From assembly GCF_027531815.1 (NCBI RefSeq), contig NZ_JAPZSK010000009.1, positions 62,001-126,000 of the forward strand: DNA of 64,000 nt, read 5' to 3'. Origin of the DNA: Gemmatimonas sp. (GTDB taxonomy: Bacteria; Gemmatimonadota; Gemmatimonadetes; Gemmatimonadales; Gemmatimonadaceae). The notes beneath the pieces are model-generated. The model did no database searches. It saw only the letters and a program-made list of their open reading frames with translations, and was not told the origin of the DNA. Below, one piece after another: positions 26,883 through 35,152 of this stretch. The stretch's first letter is position 1; every line of letters begins with the position of its first letter. Both the position numbers and the translations under genes were made by a program.

Positions 26883-28328
26883 TCATCCCCGCCTGACGAG
26901 CCGCCGCGCCCACTCGTACACGCCCGCGTAGTGCTGGGCCGCGGTGTCCCACGAGTGGTCTTCGCGCATTCCCCGCTCCTGCACCAGCGCCCACGACGGC
27001 CGATCGCGGTAGCACTGGAGCGCGCGCCAGATCGCGTCGCCGAAATCCTGCGGGTCGAAGCGATGAAAGACGAAGCCGTTACCGTCGAGTCCCTCGCGCA
27101 CCGTATCCACGAGGCCGCCGGTGGCGCGCACGATGGGCACGCTGCCGTAGCGCAGGGCAATGAGCTGCCCCAGTCCGCACGGCTCGAACCGTGACGGCAT
27201 GAGAAAGGCGTCCGATCCGGCATAGATCTGCTGGGCCAGCGCGGCGTCGAAGCCGATTTTCGTGGCGATGCGCCCCGGATGCTGTTCGGCGCGGCGCAGG
27301 AAGGCCTCCTGCAGGTGTGCCTGCCCTGAGCCCAGCACCACCAGCTGCGCATCGGTCTCACGCATGAGCCAGGGCACGATGGCATGCAGCAGGTCCAGCC
27401 CTTTCTGCTCCACCAGCCGCGATACGATGCCCAAAAGCGGTCGCTCCGGGTCTACCGTGAGCCCCGCGCGCTCCTGCAGAGCGCGCTTGCACGCCACCTT
27501 GCCGGCCGGATCGCCAGCGTCGTACGCGGCGGCCAGATGCCGGTCGGTGCGCGGATCGAACACCCCCGTGTCGATGCCATTGAGAATGCCCACCAACCGG
27601 TCCTGACGGCGCCGCAGCAGCCCGTCGAGCCGTTCGCCCCCGTCGCTGCCCAGGATTTCCCGGGCATAGGTGGGGCTGACGGTGCTCACGACATCGGCGT
27701 AGAGGATGCCCCGGGCCATGCAGTTGAAGGAGTTGGCAATGCCCGCCCCCATGCCGTTCTCCACCAGTCCCCCCTCGTGCAGTCCGGCCAGCTGCGCCAC
27801 GTCGGGGTGCACCTGCCCCTGGTACGCCAGGTTGTGGATGGTGAAGACGGTGGCGATGTGCCCGAAGGTGTACGCGTAGTAGCTCTTGAGGTAGTTGATG
27901 ACCAGCGCCGCATGCCAGTCGTGGCAGTGCACCACGTCGGGCTGCCACCCCTCCACTTCGCGCAGGTGCTGCATGGCGTCGAGCACCCCCCGCGCGAACA
28001 GGATGAACCGGCGCGCGTCGTCGGGCTCGCCGTACACGGCCGAGCGCTCGAAGGCGGCCGGAATGTCGAGGAAGTACAGCGGTACGTTGCTCGCCGCTGC
28101 GCGCCAGACCCGCTGCTCCTCCGCCCGCACCCCGGCCGGGAGGAAGGAGGCGGCAATGGGGCCCGCCATGGGGATCCCCTGCTCGCGAACCGAGCGGTAC
28201 CGCGGCATCACCACGCGAACGTCGTGTCCCAGGCGCTGCAGCGCCGGCGGGAGCGCCCCGGCGACGTCCGCCAGACCGCCGGTCTTCACGTAGGGCGCCA
28301 CTTCGGCGGCAACAAAGAGAACGTTCAT
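26883..28328 (-). CDS. glgA: Glycogen synthase (ADP-glucose type)
   Basis: GT5 glucosyltransferase of 481 aa extending alpha-1,4-glucan from ADP-glucose. The N-terminal Rossmann half begins MNVLFVAAEVAPYVKTGGLADVAGALP, which holds the KTGGL substrate loop; HCHDWHAAL and FTIHNLAYQG follow. The C-terminal half has GIVSRLVEQKGLDLL and PSRFEPCGLGQLIALRYGSVPIVRATGGL, the catalytic E-x7-E region. Length is normal. It is divergent from glgC across a 90-bp spacer, so both glycogen genes may share control. Confidence 0.95.
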   Translation of the reverse strand: MNVLFVAAEVAPYVKTGGLADVAGALPPALQRLGHDVRVVMPRYRSVREQGIPMAGPIAASFLPAGVRAEEQRVWRAAASNVPLYFLDIPAAFERSAVYGEPDDARRFILFARGVLDAMQHLREVEGWQPDVVHCHDWHAALVINYLKSYYAYTFGHIATVFTIHNLAYQGQVHPDVAQLAGLHEGGLVENGMGAGIANSFNCMARGILYADVVSTVSPTYAREILGSDGGERLDGLLRRRQDRLVGILNGIDTGVFDPRTDRHLAAAYDAGDPAGKVACKRALQERAGLTVDPERPLLGIVSRLVEQKGLDLLHAIVPWLMRETDAQLVVLGSGQAHLQEAFLRRAEQHPGRIATKIGFDAALAQQIYAGSDAFLMPSRFEPCGLGQLIALRYGSVPIVRATGGLVDTVREGLDGNGFVFHRFDPQDFGDAIWRALQCYRDRPSWALVQERGMREDHSWDTAAQHYAGVYEWARRLVRRG

Positions 28329-28403
28329 CCCCCTACCTTACGCCAGACGTGCACCTGACGCAAAATCACGCCAGACCGCCACCGGCCGTCGCAGGCCCAC
28401 GCT

Positions 28404-28411
28404 GGAGAAGG
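28404..28411 (+). promoter_or_regulatory. Strong ribosome binding site of glgC
   Basis: GGAGAAGG lies 7 nt before the ATG at 28419. It is one of the few near-consensus Shine-Dalgarno sequences in this window and fixes the glgC start. Confidence 0.7.
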
Positions 28412-28418
28412 ATCACGC

Positions 28419-29681
28419 ATGACGCCGTATTCCCGAGGAATCATTGCCCGCAGTGCCATGGCGTATGTGCTCGCCGGTGGTCGCGGATCCCGATTGTACG
28501 AACTCACCGATCGGCGGGCCAAGCCGGCGGTGTATTTCGGCGGCAAGACCCGCATCATCGACTTCGCGCTGTCGAATGCCATCAACTCGGGGATCCGGCG
28601 CATTGGCGTGGCCACCCAGTACAAGGCACACAGCCTTATCCGGCACCTGCAGCGCGGCTGGAACTTCCTGCGCCCGGAGCGCAACGAAAGCTTCGATATC
28701 CTGCCGGCCTCGCAGCGCGTGAGCGAGACGCAGTGGTACGAGGGCACCGCCGACGCGGTATACCAGAACCTCGACATCATCGAGGCGTACGGGCCCGAGT
28801 ACATGGTCATCCTGGCGGGTGATCACATCTACAAGATGGACTACGAGCTCATGCTGCAGCAACATGTCACCCAGGGCGCGGACGTGACGGTGGGCGTGCT
28901 GGAGGTGCCGCGCATGGAAGCCACCGGCTTCGGGGTCATGCACGTGGATGCGCACGATCGCATCGTGCACTTCCTCGAGAAGCCGGCCGATCCGCCCGGC
29001 ATACCGGGGCAGCCCGACCTGGCCCTCGCCAGCATGGGGATCTATGTCTTCAAGACGAGCTTCCTGGCCGATCTGCTGCGGCGCGATGCGCGCGACACGA
29101 ATTCGTCGCACGACTTCGGCAAGGATCTCATTCCGTACGTCGTGGCGAACGGCAAGGCGGTGGCGCATCGCTTCCGTGACTCGTGCGTGAAGGCCAGTCG
29201 CGAAAGTGAGGCCTATTGGCGTGATGCGGGCACCATCGATGCGTACTGGGAAGCCAACATCGACCTGACCTCCGTGCTTCCCGGTCTCGACATGTACGAC
29301 CACGACTGGCCCATCTGGACCTACGCGGAAATCACGCCGCCTGCCAAGTTCGTGCACGCCGAGGAGGGGCGCCGCGGCTTTGCGCTCGACTCGCTCGTGT
29401 CCGGCGGGTGCATCGTGTCGGGCGCCGGGATCTTCCGCTCGCTGCTCTTCACGAATGTGCGGGTGCATTCGTACGCGCACCTCGACGGGGCCGTCCTGCA
29501 ACCCGATGTGGATGTGGGGCGCGGGGCGCGACTCACGAACGTTGTGGTGGATCGTGGGGTACAGATTCCCGCCGGTCTGGTCGTGGGCGAAGACCCCACG
29601 CTCGACGCCTCCCGGTTCCGCCGCACCGAGAAGGGGATCGTGCTGATTACGCAGCCGATGCTCGACCGGCTCACCCCCTGA
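28419..29681 (+). CDS. glgC: Glucose-1-phosphate adenylyltransferase
   Basis: Protein of 420 aa making ADP-glucose from ATP and glucose-1-phosphate, the committed step of glycogen synthesis. The nucleotidyltransferase domain shows [39 protein letters not shown] and [12 protein letters not shown]. The substrate region is [19 protein letters not shown] left-handed beta-helix ends the protein. LAGGRGSRL and the PAVYFGGK Lys are catalytic/allosteric positions. It is paired with the divergent glgA. Confidence 0.95.
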   Translation: MTPYSRGIIARSAMAYVLAGGRGSRLYELTDRRAKPAVYFGGKTRIIDFALSNAINSGIRRIGVATQYKAHSLIRHLQRGWNFLRPERNESFDILPASQRVSETQWYEGTADAVYQNLDIIEAYGPEYMVILAGDHIYKMDYELMLQQHVTQGADVTVGVLEVPRMEATGFGVMHVDAHDRIVHFLEKPADPPGIPGQPDLALASMGIYVFKTSFLADLLRRDARDTNSSHDFGKDLIPYVVANGKAVAHRFRDSCVKASRESEAYWRDAGTIDAYWEANIDLTSVLPGLDMYDHDWPIWTYAEITPPAKFVHAEEGRRGFALDSLVSGGCIVSGAGIFRSLLFTNVRVHSYAHLDGAVLQPDVDVGRGARLTNVVVDRGVQIPAGLVVGEDPTLDASRFRRTEKGIVLITQPMLDRLTP

Positions 29682-29692
29682 CCCGCCCCGTC

Positions 29693-30139
29693 ATGATGCC
29701 GTCGCTCCGCGCCTCGCTCCGCGCCTCGCGCCGCCTTGGCGGCCTGCTGCTGCTGGCCACACTGGCGGGCACGACGGCCTGCTTCAGCAAGAACGCCAGC
29801 GGCGCCGCCCAGGAAACCGTCATTCTGGTGGCCCACAACCGCGGCTTCTACGACGTGAACGTGTACGCCGTGCGCACGGCGCAGGCCTTGGGCCGCCGGC
29901 TGGGCACCGTCACGGGCAACTCCACCGCCACCCTCAAGGTGCCGGTGAGCGAGCTGCAGCCCGGCGGCATGCTCGTGGTGCAGGTCCGCTCGGTCGGCGG
30001 GCGGTTCAGCTGGTACAGCCCCGCAGTTCAGCTTGGCACCGGCATCATTGCCCGCCTGGACGTGATCCAGACGGCCAATGGCGCGCTCACCCAGAGCCAG
30101 ATGTATTCCCAGGTCGTCCCGCAATCGGACCCCCGCTGA
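29693..30139 (+). CDS. Small hypothetical lipoprotein
   Basis: Protein of 148 aa with a basic N-terminus, hydrophobic segment and lipobox AGTTACFS. The mature part (~115 aa) is beta-rich: ETVILVAHNRGFYDVNVYAV, then GTVTGNSTATLKVP and GMLVVQVRSVGGRF, compatible with a single immunoglobulin-like or transthyretin-like domain. No family recognised. It begins 11 bp after glgC and may be read through with it. Two tandem ATGs at 29693 and 29696 are possible starts. Confidence 0.7.
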   Translation: MMPSLRASLRASRRLGGLLLLATLAGTTACFSKNASGAAQETVILVAHNRGFYDVNVYAVRTAQALGRRLGTVTGNSTATLKVPVSELQPGGMLVVQVRSVGGRFSWYSPAVQLGTGIIARLDVIQTANGALTQSQMYSQVVPQSDPR

Positions 30140-30177
30140 CGCCGGTCTCGTCCGTCGGTGACGGACACCCCGAAGAC

Positions 30178-31095
30178 CTATGGGCGCCAGTGCGCCGCAA
30201 TGGCCTGACCGATGCGCGCAATGACGGCGTTCCCTTCGGCATCGGTCCAGTAGCGGGTGTCCTGGTTCTCCTTCGTGAGCACACAGGCCACCACGCGGGC
30301 CGGCAGGTAGAGCACGCCGCAGTCGGTGCGTGAGCGATCCACATCGCCCGTCTTGTGGGCCGCGCGCACACCGTAGTTGAAGCGCAGCAGCTTGCTGCTG
30401 TCTTCGTTGCGCTCGAGCATGGCCAGCATCGTGCTGTCGGCGCCGGGGTTCACCGCCCGCCCCTCTGCCAGCAGGACAAACAGCTGGGCCATTTCGTTGG
30501 GCGTCGTCACCCCCAGCCCGTACTTGGCCGAACTGTCCGGTGCCACGCTGGCAATGCGCGTCATGCTCCCCGAATGCACCTTGGTGCGTGGCAGCCCGAG
30601 GGATTCCATCTTCTGCCACACACGGCGGATCTTGATGCGATCGAGCACCAGATTGGTGGCGGTATTGTCACTGAGGGTGCTCATGAGCCAGGCCACGTCC
30701 CACAGGCGCAGCGTGAGCGGGGTCCGCAGGTACTGCAGTTGACCGGCGCCTCCCACCTTGTCGATCTCGGTGAGCACGACGGGGTCGTCGAGCGACAGCT
30801 GCCGCTGCGCGGCGAGGTCGAACAGTGCGACCAGCACCGGCACCTTGATGAGCGAGGCCGTGGAGAATGGCTCGTCCCCCAGCCGTTCGAGATGCTCGCT
30901 GGTTTCGAGATTGGTGATGCTGTAGCCCACCACCCCGCGGTGGGCATCGGCAAGGCTGTCGAGGGCGCGGCGCAGCGTGGCCAGCGAGCGCGCGGGCGCC
31001 GGAGTCGCAACCGGGGGACGCTGCTGCGCCGCCGCCCGCGCAGGACCATGGAGCGCCGCGAACAGCGCGCACGCAAGAACGGGGAGAAGTCGCAT
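30178..31095 (-). CDS. Exported class A beta-lactamase-like serine hydrolase
   Basis: Protein of 305 aa with a signal peptide ending near ARAAAQ. Class A fold motifs: STASLIKVP (S-x-x-K nucleophile), LSDNTATN (SDN), TTPNEMAQL, and HKTGDVDRSRTDCG (KTG). The E-x-x-L-N omega-loop expected about 36 residues after SDN is not visible; that region reads SGSMTRIASVAPD. Without the general-base Glu, efficient beta-lactam hydrolysis is doubtful, and a D,D-peptidase or penicillin-binding-like role is an alternative. Convergent with the small lipoprotein. Confidence 0.82.
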   Translation of the reverse strand: MRLLPVLACALFAALHGPARAAAQQRPPVATPAPARSLATLRRALDSLADAHRGVVGYSITNLETSEHLERLGDEPFSTASLIKVPVLVALFDLAAQRQLSLDDPVVLTEIDKVGGAGQLQYLRTPLTLRLWDVAWLMSTLSDNTATNLVLDRIKIRRVWQKMESLGLPRTKVHSGSMTRIASVAPDSSAKYGLGVTTPNEMAQLFVLLAEGRAVNPGADSTMLAMLERNEDSSKLLRFNYGVRAAHKTGDVDRSRTDCGVLYLPARVVACVLTKENQDTRYWTDAEGNAVIARIGQAIAAHWRP

Positions 31096-31483
31096 GCCGG
31101 GAAACTAGAGTGTCCCTCAGCGCCTCGCTCCCCGTTTGCCGTCCCGGTCGTCCCTCAACAACCGGGGCGCATCTCCCCGGCGCTTTGACACCCGAAGCGT
31201 GCACGCCCCTACGTTTCGCCGCTTGCCATTCGTGAATTCGGCAAGGAATCTCCCGGTACATCCCAGCAACCGGCCGGCCTCGAGCGTATCTTTGGGCAGG
31301 AACTTCACCCGGGGTGCGCCTGTTCAGGCACGCGGGGTGGCGTCCGTCCCTCCTTCCCTTACGTCACCGTCGGGAGTTTCACGAAGGACTCCCCGCGTGA
31401 TCGTGCACCCGCATCGCAGGGGACTCGCCTACCACCGACCGCGGTCCGTCGGTGCGCGCCGAGTTTCTTCAGCCCTCCTCGCC
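31096..31483. other. 388-bp spacer upstream of the nitronate monooxygenase-like gene
   Basis: No convincing gene, though a frame stays open from 31136 into the next gene. A TTGACA hexamer at 31185-31190 is followed 19 bp later by TACGTT at 31210-31215, a possible promoter with a long spacing, which would give a leader of about 260 nt. Within it CACCCGGGGTGCGCC is a short dyad. No known riboswitch was recognised. Unlike other long gaps here, family A and B repeats are absent. Confidence 0.4.
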
Positions 31484-32935
31484 ATGGCAACCGAACTGCC
31501 CACGTCAGCCCCGTCGCGCCCACGCATCATTCAGGGAGGCATGGGCATCGGCGTCTCCAACTGGCGGCTCGCCAATGCCGTGTCGCGGCTGGGGCACCTG
31601 GGCGTGGTTTCCGGAACCGTCATTGATACGGTGCTCGTGCGACGGCTGCAGGACGGCGATCCGGGCGGGCACATGCGGCGCGCCCTCGCGCACTTCCCCA
31701 TTCCGGGGGTGGCCGACGATCTGCTGCGCCGCTACTTCCTCCCCGAAGGGCGCCCGGCGGGGCAGTCGTACGAGCTGCTGCCCATGTACCGGCAGGTGGT
31801 CACCACGGCCCGGCAGCGCGTCACGGTGGCCGCGGCGTTCGTGGAAACGTGGCTGGCGCGCGAGGGGCATGACCACGCCGTGGGCATGAACCTGCTCACC
31901 AAGGTGCAGATGCCCAACCTGCCCACGCTGTACGGCGCCATGCTCGCCGGGGTGGCCACAGTCATCATGGGGGCCGGCATTCCGCGCGAAATCCCCGGCG
32001 CCCTCGACGCGCTCGCGATGCACGGCAAGGCCACCATGAAGTTCGATGTGGAGGGGCTGGCCCGTGACGAATCGCAGTGGCTCGCCTTCGATCCGGCCGA
32101 CGTTTGGCCCGACGGCATGCTCCCCACGGCGCCCCTGCGGCGCCCCGACTTCTTCCCGATTGTGTCGGCGGCGTCGCTGGCCGCCACCCTGGCCCGCAAG
32201 TCGAACGGCCGGGTAGACGGTTTCGTGGTCGAAGGCCCCACCGCCGGTGGCCACAACGCGCCGCCGCGCGGGGCACTGCAGCTCGACGAGACGGGACAGC
32301 CCATCTACGGCGAGCGCGACGTGGTGGACCTGACCAAGATGCAGGAGCTCGGGCTTCCCTTCTGGCTGGCCGGTGGCATGGGCACCCCCGAGGGGTTGTG
32401 TCAGGCGCTCGAATCGGGCGCCGCCGGCGTGCAGGTGGGCACGGTCTTCGCGTTCTGCGACGAGTCGGGGCTTGCCCCGGAGGTAAAGGCCGACGTGCTG
32501 CGCGGCGTGGCCGACGGTACGGCGTCCGTGCGCACCGACCCGCGCGCGTCGCCCACCGGCTACCCGTTCAAGCTCGTGCAGCTGCAAAAACATCAGGCAC
32601 TCGGCGCCAAGCGCGAGCGCATCTGCGACCTGGGCTACCTGCGCGAAGCCGTGAAGCGCGAGGATGGCCGCATTCACTACCGCTGCGCCGCCGAACCCAT
32701 CGACACGTATGTGAAGAAGGGGGGCACGGTGGCCGACACCGAGGGGCGCCGCTGCCTCTGCAACGGACTGCTGGCCGACATCGGCCTGGCGCAGGAACGC
32801 GACCACGTGGCCGAGCCGCCCATCGTCACCAGCGGCGACGACATCGCGTCGCTGGCGCAGCTGGCGAAGGACGGCCGCTACGCCGCCGCCGACGTCATCG
32901 AGTGGATCGGGAGCGGCATTCCGGCGCGGGTGTGA
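31484..32935 (+). CDS. Nitronate monooxygenase / 2-nitropropane dioxygenase-like FMN protein
   Basis: TIM-barrel flavoprotein of 483 aa, longer than the usual ~330. RIIQGGMGIGVSNWRLANAVSRLG matches the family start, VEGPTAGGHNAPPRG contains the phosphate/His segment, and PFWLAGGMGTPEG plus AAGVQVGTVFAF form the FMN phosphate site. The last ~100 residues carry several cysteines (RICDLGY, YRCAAEP, RRCLCNG) and could bind metal; this extension is not in classical NMO. An enoyl-ACP reductase (FabK-like) or PfaD-like role cannot be excluded. The ATG at 31484 matches the family start; the frame upstream lacks similarity. Confidence 0.85.
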   Translation: MATELPTSAPSRPRIIQGGMGIGVSNWRLANAVSRLGHLGVVSGTVIDTVLVRRLQDGDPGGHMRRALAHFPIPGVADDLLRRYFLPEGRPAGQSYELLPMYRQVVTTARQRVTVAAAFVETWLAREGHDHAVGMNLLTKVQMPNLPTLYGAMLAGVATVIMGAGIPREIPGALDALAMHGKATMKFDVEGLARDESQWLAFDPADVWPDGMLPTAPLRRPDFFPIVSAASLAATLARKSNGRVDGFVVEGPTAGGHNAPPRGALQLDETGQPIYGERDVVDLTKMQELGLPFWLAGGMGTPEGLCQALESGAAGVQVGTVFAFCDESGLAPEVKADVLRGVADGTASVRTDPRASPTGYPFKLVQLQKHQALGAKRERICDLGYLREAVKREDGRIHYRCAAEPIDTYVKKGGTVADTEGRRCLCNGLLADIGLAQERDHVAEPPIVTSGDDIASLAQLAKDGRYAAADVIEWIGSGIPARV

Positions 32936-32994
32936 GCGGGGGGCGGTGAGACGGTGAGAGGTCAGCGCGGGGAGCGGTGAGCCCAACGCCTGGC

Positions 32995-33106
32995 CACGGA
33001 GATCACCGAGGTGGTGGAGGGCACGGAGAACGGCATGATGCGTCGTGCAGTGCTCTTTTGCTTTTGCAGTTCTCCACGTTCCTCCACCACCTCCGTGATC
33101 TCCGTG
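32995..33106. repeat. Family A long imperfect palindrome (complete copy)
   Basis: Left arm 32995-33031 (CACGGAGATCACCGAGGTGG...) pairs with right arm 33069-33106 over about 37 positions with few mismatches. The 37-nt loop is AT-richer and contains TTTTGCTTTTGC. It starts 59 bp after the upstream stop codon and could fold into a long hairpin in RNA. Arms of the same sequence recur at 26583, 38338, 55984 and 56123. Confidence 0.85.
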
Positions 33107-33154
33107 AGGGCGCGTTACCCCCGACCCAGACGCCGACCCCCGACCTCAGTTGAG

Positions 33155-33355
33155 GAATCGGACTCGCTCTGCGCGCACCATCGCGCCGCACGACCCTCCG
33201 ACCTCCGACGTCCGAACGCCGTGTCCGGCATCGGACCTCCGGCATCCATCCGACTTCCGACGTCCGACATCCGAGTGTCCGACCATCGGACGTCCGAGGC
33301 CGGATGAGTGCCCGACGTCGGAGGCGGGACACCGCGTTCGGAGGTCGGATTCATC
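33155..33355. repeat. Family B array with conserved core (inverted relative to the 26.7-kb copy)
   Basis: CCGACCTCCGA/CCGACGTCCGA words in both orientations. The segment 33159-33200 (GGACTCGCTCTGCGCGC... GCCGCACGA) is the reverse complement of the core at about 26690-26730 with a few changes. The core is therefore a shared sequence unit and not a chance product of the short words. Confidence 0.8.
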
Positions 33356-33453
33356 ACCCGCAACACCGGCGTAGCCTCCGTGCGGCGGCGGGGTAGCTTA
33401 GAGAGTCGACTCGGCGCGGTCATGGCCGTGTGTCACCCCATCTCCACGTTCTC

Positions 33454-34965
33454 ATGCGTCCTGCATTGTTTCGTCGCGCCCTGCGCGCCGCCACCGGCAC
33501 CAGTCTGCTCATGGCCTCGCCCGTCGTGGCGGCGGCCGTCGTTCCCGCAACGGCGACCGCGCAGTCCGACACGGCCATCACGCGCGCGGAATTGGACGCC
33601 CGTCGCAGCGCGTTCGCCCAGCGCATCGGCAACGGCGTGGTGGTGGCATTCGGCGGACGCGCGCTGGTGCATGACTTCAGCACCTTCTATCAGCTCGCGG
33701 CGTTCCGGTACCTCACCGAGCTCAACGAACCCGATCACGCCTTCGTGATGGTGGTGCGCGACAAGGTGCCCAGCACCACGCTGTTCCTCACCAAGCTCGA
33801 CCCGCGCACGGCGTTCTACTATGGCCAGCGCACCGACTCCACCAACAGCGTGCCGCGCACGGGGCTGCCGGCGCGCTCGTACGACGCCATCTGGGGAGTG
33901 CTCGATTCGCTGGTGGCCACGGGGCTACCGTTCTACCACATCCCCGATGTGGAGACCATGGACTTCTCGCGCGTCGACACGCTCACGCGTGGTCAGGAGG
34001 CGGTGAAGGCGCTCGCGCGCAAGCATCCGCAGCTTACCGTGCGCAGCGCCATGCCGCACGTGCTGGCGGTGCGCGCGCGCAAATCGGCGGCCGAGCTCGC
34101 GCTCATTCGCCGGGCCGTGGAGGTCTCCAGTGAAGGGCACCGCGCCGCCATGCTCACGGCCAACCCGCAGCACGAGTACGAACTGCGCGCGGCGCTGGAG
34201 TACGAATTCACCAGGCGTGGCGCCGAGCGTCCGGCGTACGGCTCCATCGTGGGGTCGGGGTACAACGGCACGACGCTGCACTACATGAAGGACATGGACC
34301 CGGTAAAGCCGGGCGATCTGGTGGTGATGGACGCCGGCGCGGAGTACCGCGGCTACGCCGCCGACGTCACGCGCACCATCCCCGTGAGCGGCACGTACAC
34401 GGCCGACCAGCGCGCCATTTACCAGCTGGTGCTCGACGCGCAGAAGGCGGCCGAGCGCAACAGCAAGCCGGGGATGAGCATTCGCGCGGCGGCCGACAGC
34501 GCGGTGGCCGTACGCACGAAGGGGCTGGCGGCGCTGGGGCTCATCGAGAGTGAGGACGCCATGTACGATCCGCCCTGGCGCGTGGACTGCACCGCCAACC
34601 CCGCGTCGTGCAAGCAGGCGAACTTGTGGATGATTCACGGTATTTCGCACGGCATCGGGCTGGCGGTGCACGACCCGTTGCAGGGCGATCAGAATGGCGG
34701 ACGGTTCGCCGAAGGCGACGCGTTCACGATCGAACCCGGCGTGTATGTGAGCACGCGGGCGCTCGACGTGCTCCCCGACACCCCGCGCAACCGGCAGTTC
34801 AAGGCCAAGGTACTGGCCAAGGTAAAGCAGTACGAGAACACCGGCGTGCGCATCGAAGACGACTACCTCATCACCGAGAAGGGGCTGGAGCGCATTTCGC
34901 TGGTCCCGCGCGAGATCGACGAGATCGAGGCGCTCATGAAGCGGCGGCGGGCGATTCAGCCGTGA
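33454..34965 (+). CDS. Secreted M24 metallopeptidase, Xaa-Pro aminopeptidase (aminopeptidase P) type
   Basis: Protein of 503 aa with a signal peptide (about 38 residues, ending ATATAQ). An AMP_N-like domain covers residues ~40-190, and the pita-bread M24 domain follows. Metal ligands: the two Asp in MDAGAEYRGYAADVTRT, His in HGISHGIGLAVHD, Glu in TIEPGVYV and Glu in RIEDDYLIT. It removes N-terminal residues preceding proline from peptides in the periplasm. The ATG at 33454 gives a good signal peptide; an in-frame start at 33430 adds eight residues. A rearranged fragment of this gene lies 3.2 kb downstream. Confidence 0.92.
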   Translation: MRPALFRRALRAATGTSLLMASPVVAAAVVPATATAQSDTAITRAELDARRSAFAQRIGNGVVVAFGGRALVHDFSTFYQLAAFRYLTELNEPDHAFVMVVRDKVPSTTLFLTKLDPRTAFYYGQRTDSTNSVPRTGLPARSYDAIWGVLDSLVATGLPFYHIPDVETMDFSRVDTLTRGQEAVKALARKHPQLTVRSAMPHVLAVRARKSAAELALIRRAVEVSSEGHRAAMLTANPQHEYELRAALEYEFTRRGAERPAYGSIVGSGYNGTTLHYMKDMDPVKPGDLVVMDAGAEYRGYAADVTRTIPVSGTYTADQRAIYQLVLDAQKAAERNSKPGMSIRAAADSAVAVRTKGLAALGLIESEDAMYDPPWRVDCTANPASCKQANLWMIHGISHGIGLAVHDPLQGDQNGGRFAEGDAFTIEPGVYVSTRALDVLPDTPRNRQFKAKVLAKVKQYENTGVRIEDDYLITEKGLERISLVPREIDEIEALMKRRRAIQP

Positions 34966-35152
34966 TGATGGGTGATCAGCCGGCAGGCAGCGTGAGCGCG
35001 ACGGGTGGTCGAGCCTTACCAACTGCCCGTTCACAACGGTAGGACAGCGTTTCATCCTGTTACGCATTGACGTTGCCGGTCTCCACAGGCACGCTGGCAT
35101 GATTGCTGGAGTGTACTGACCGCCAATTGGAGTATTCACCATTTCTGCTCCA
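34966..35152. other. Spacer at the left edge of the decayed lower-GC region
   Basis: No gene, repeat or clear promoter seen. Base composition becomes visibly less GC-rich from here to about 38.2 kb. Confidence 0.4.

Larger units (their letters stand above)
32936..33453. other. 518-bp repeat-filled spacer
   Basis: Contains, in order, a complete family A palindrome (32995-33106), a (CCGACC)n-like tract (33115-33150) and a family B array (33155-33355). No gene is supported: frames across it are made of repeat-derived Ser/Pro/Arg-rich peptide. The aminopeptidase start lies at its right end. Confidence 0.8.

Noticed and set aside
31290-31360. Possible TPP-riboswitch-like GGGGTGC sequence
   Set aside because: No CTGAGA or other core box follows, and the downstream gene is not a thiamin gene.
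33003-33423. Small ORFs of about 100 aa on both strands in the 33-kb spacer
   Set aside because: They consist of family A/B repeat translations (SDVRTP, PTSE and similar words) and have no independent evidence.
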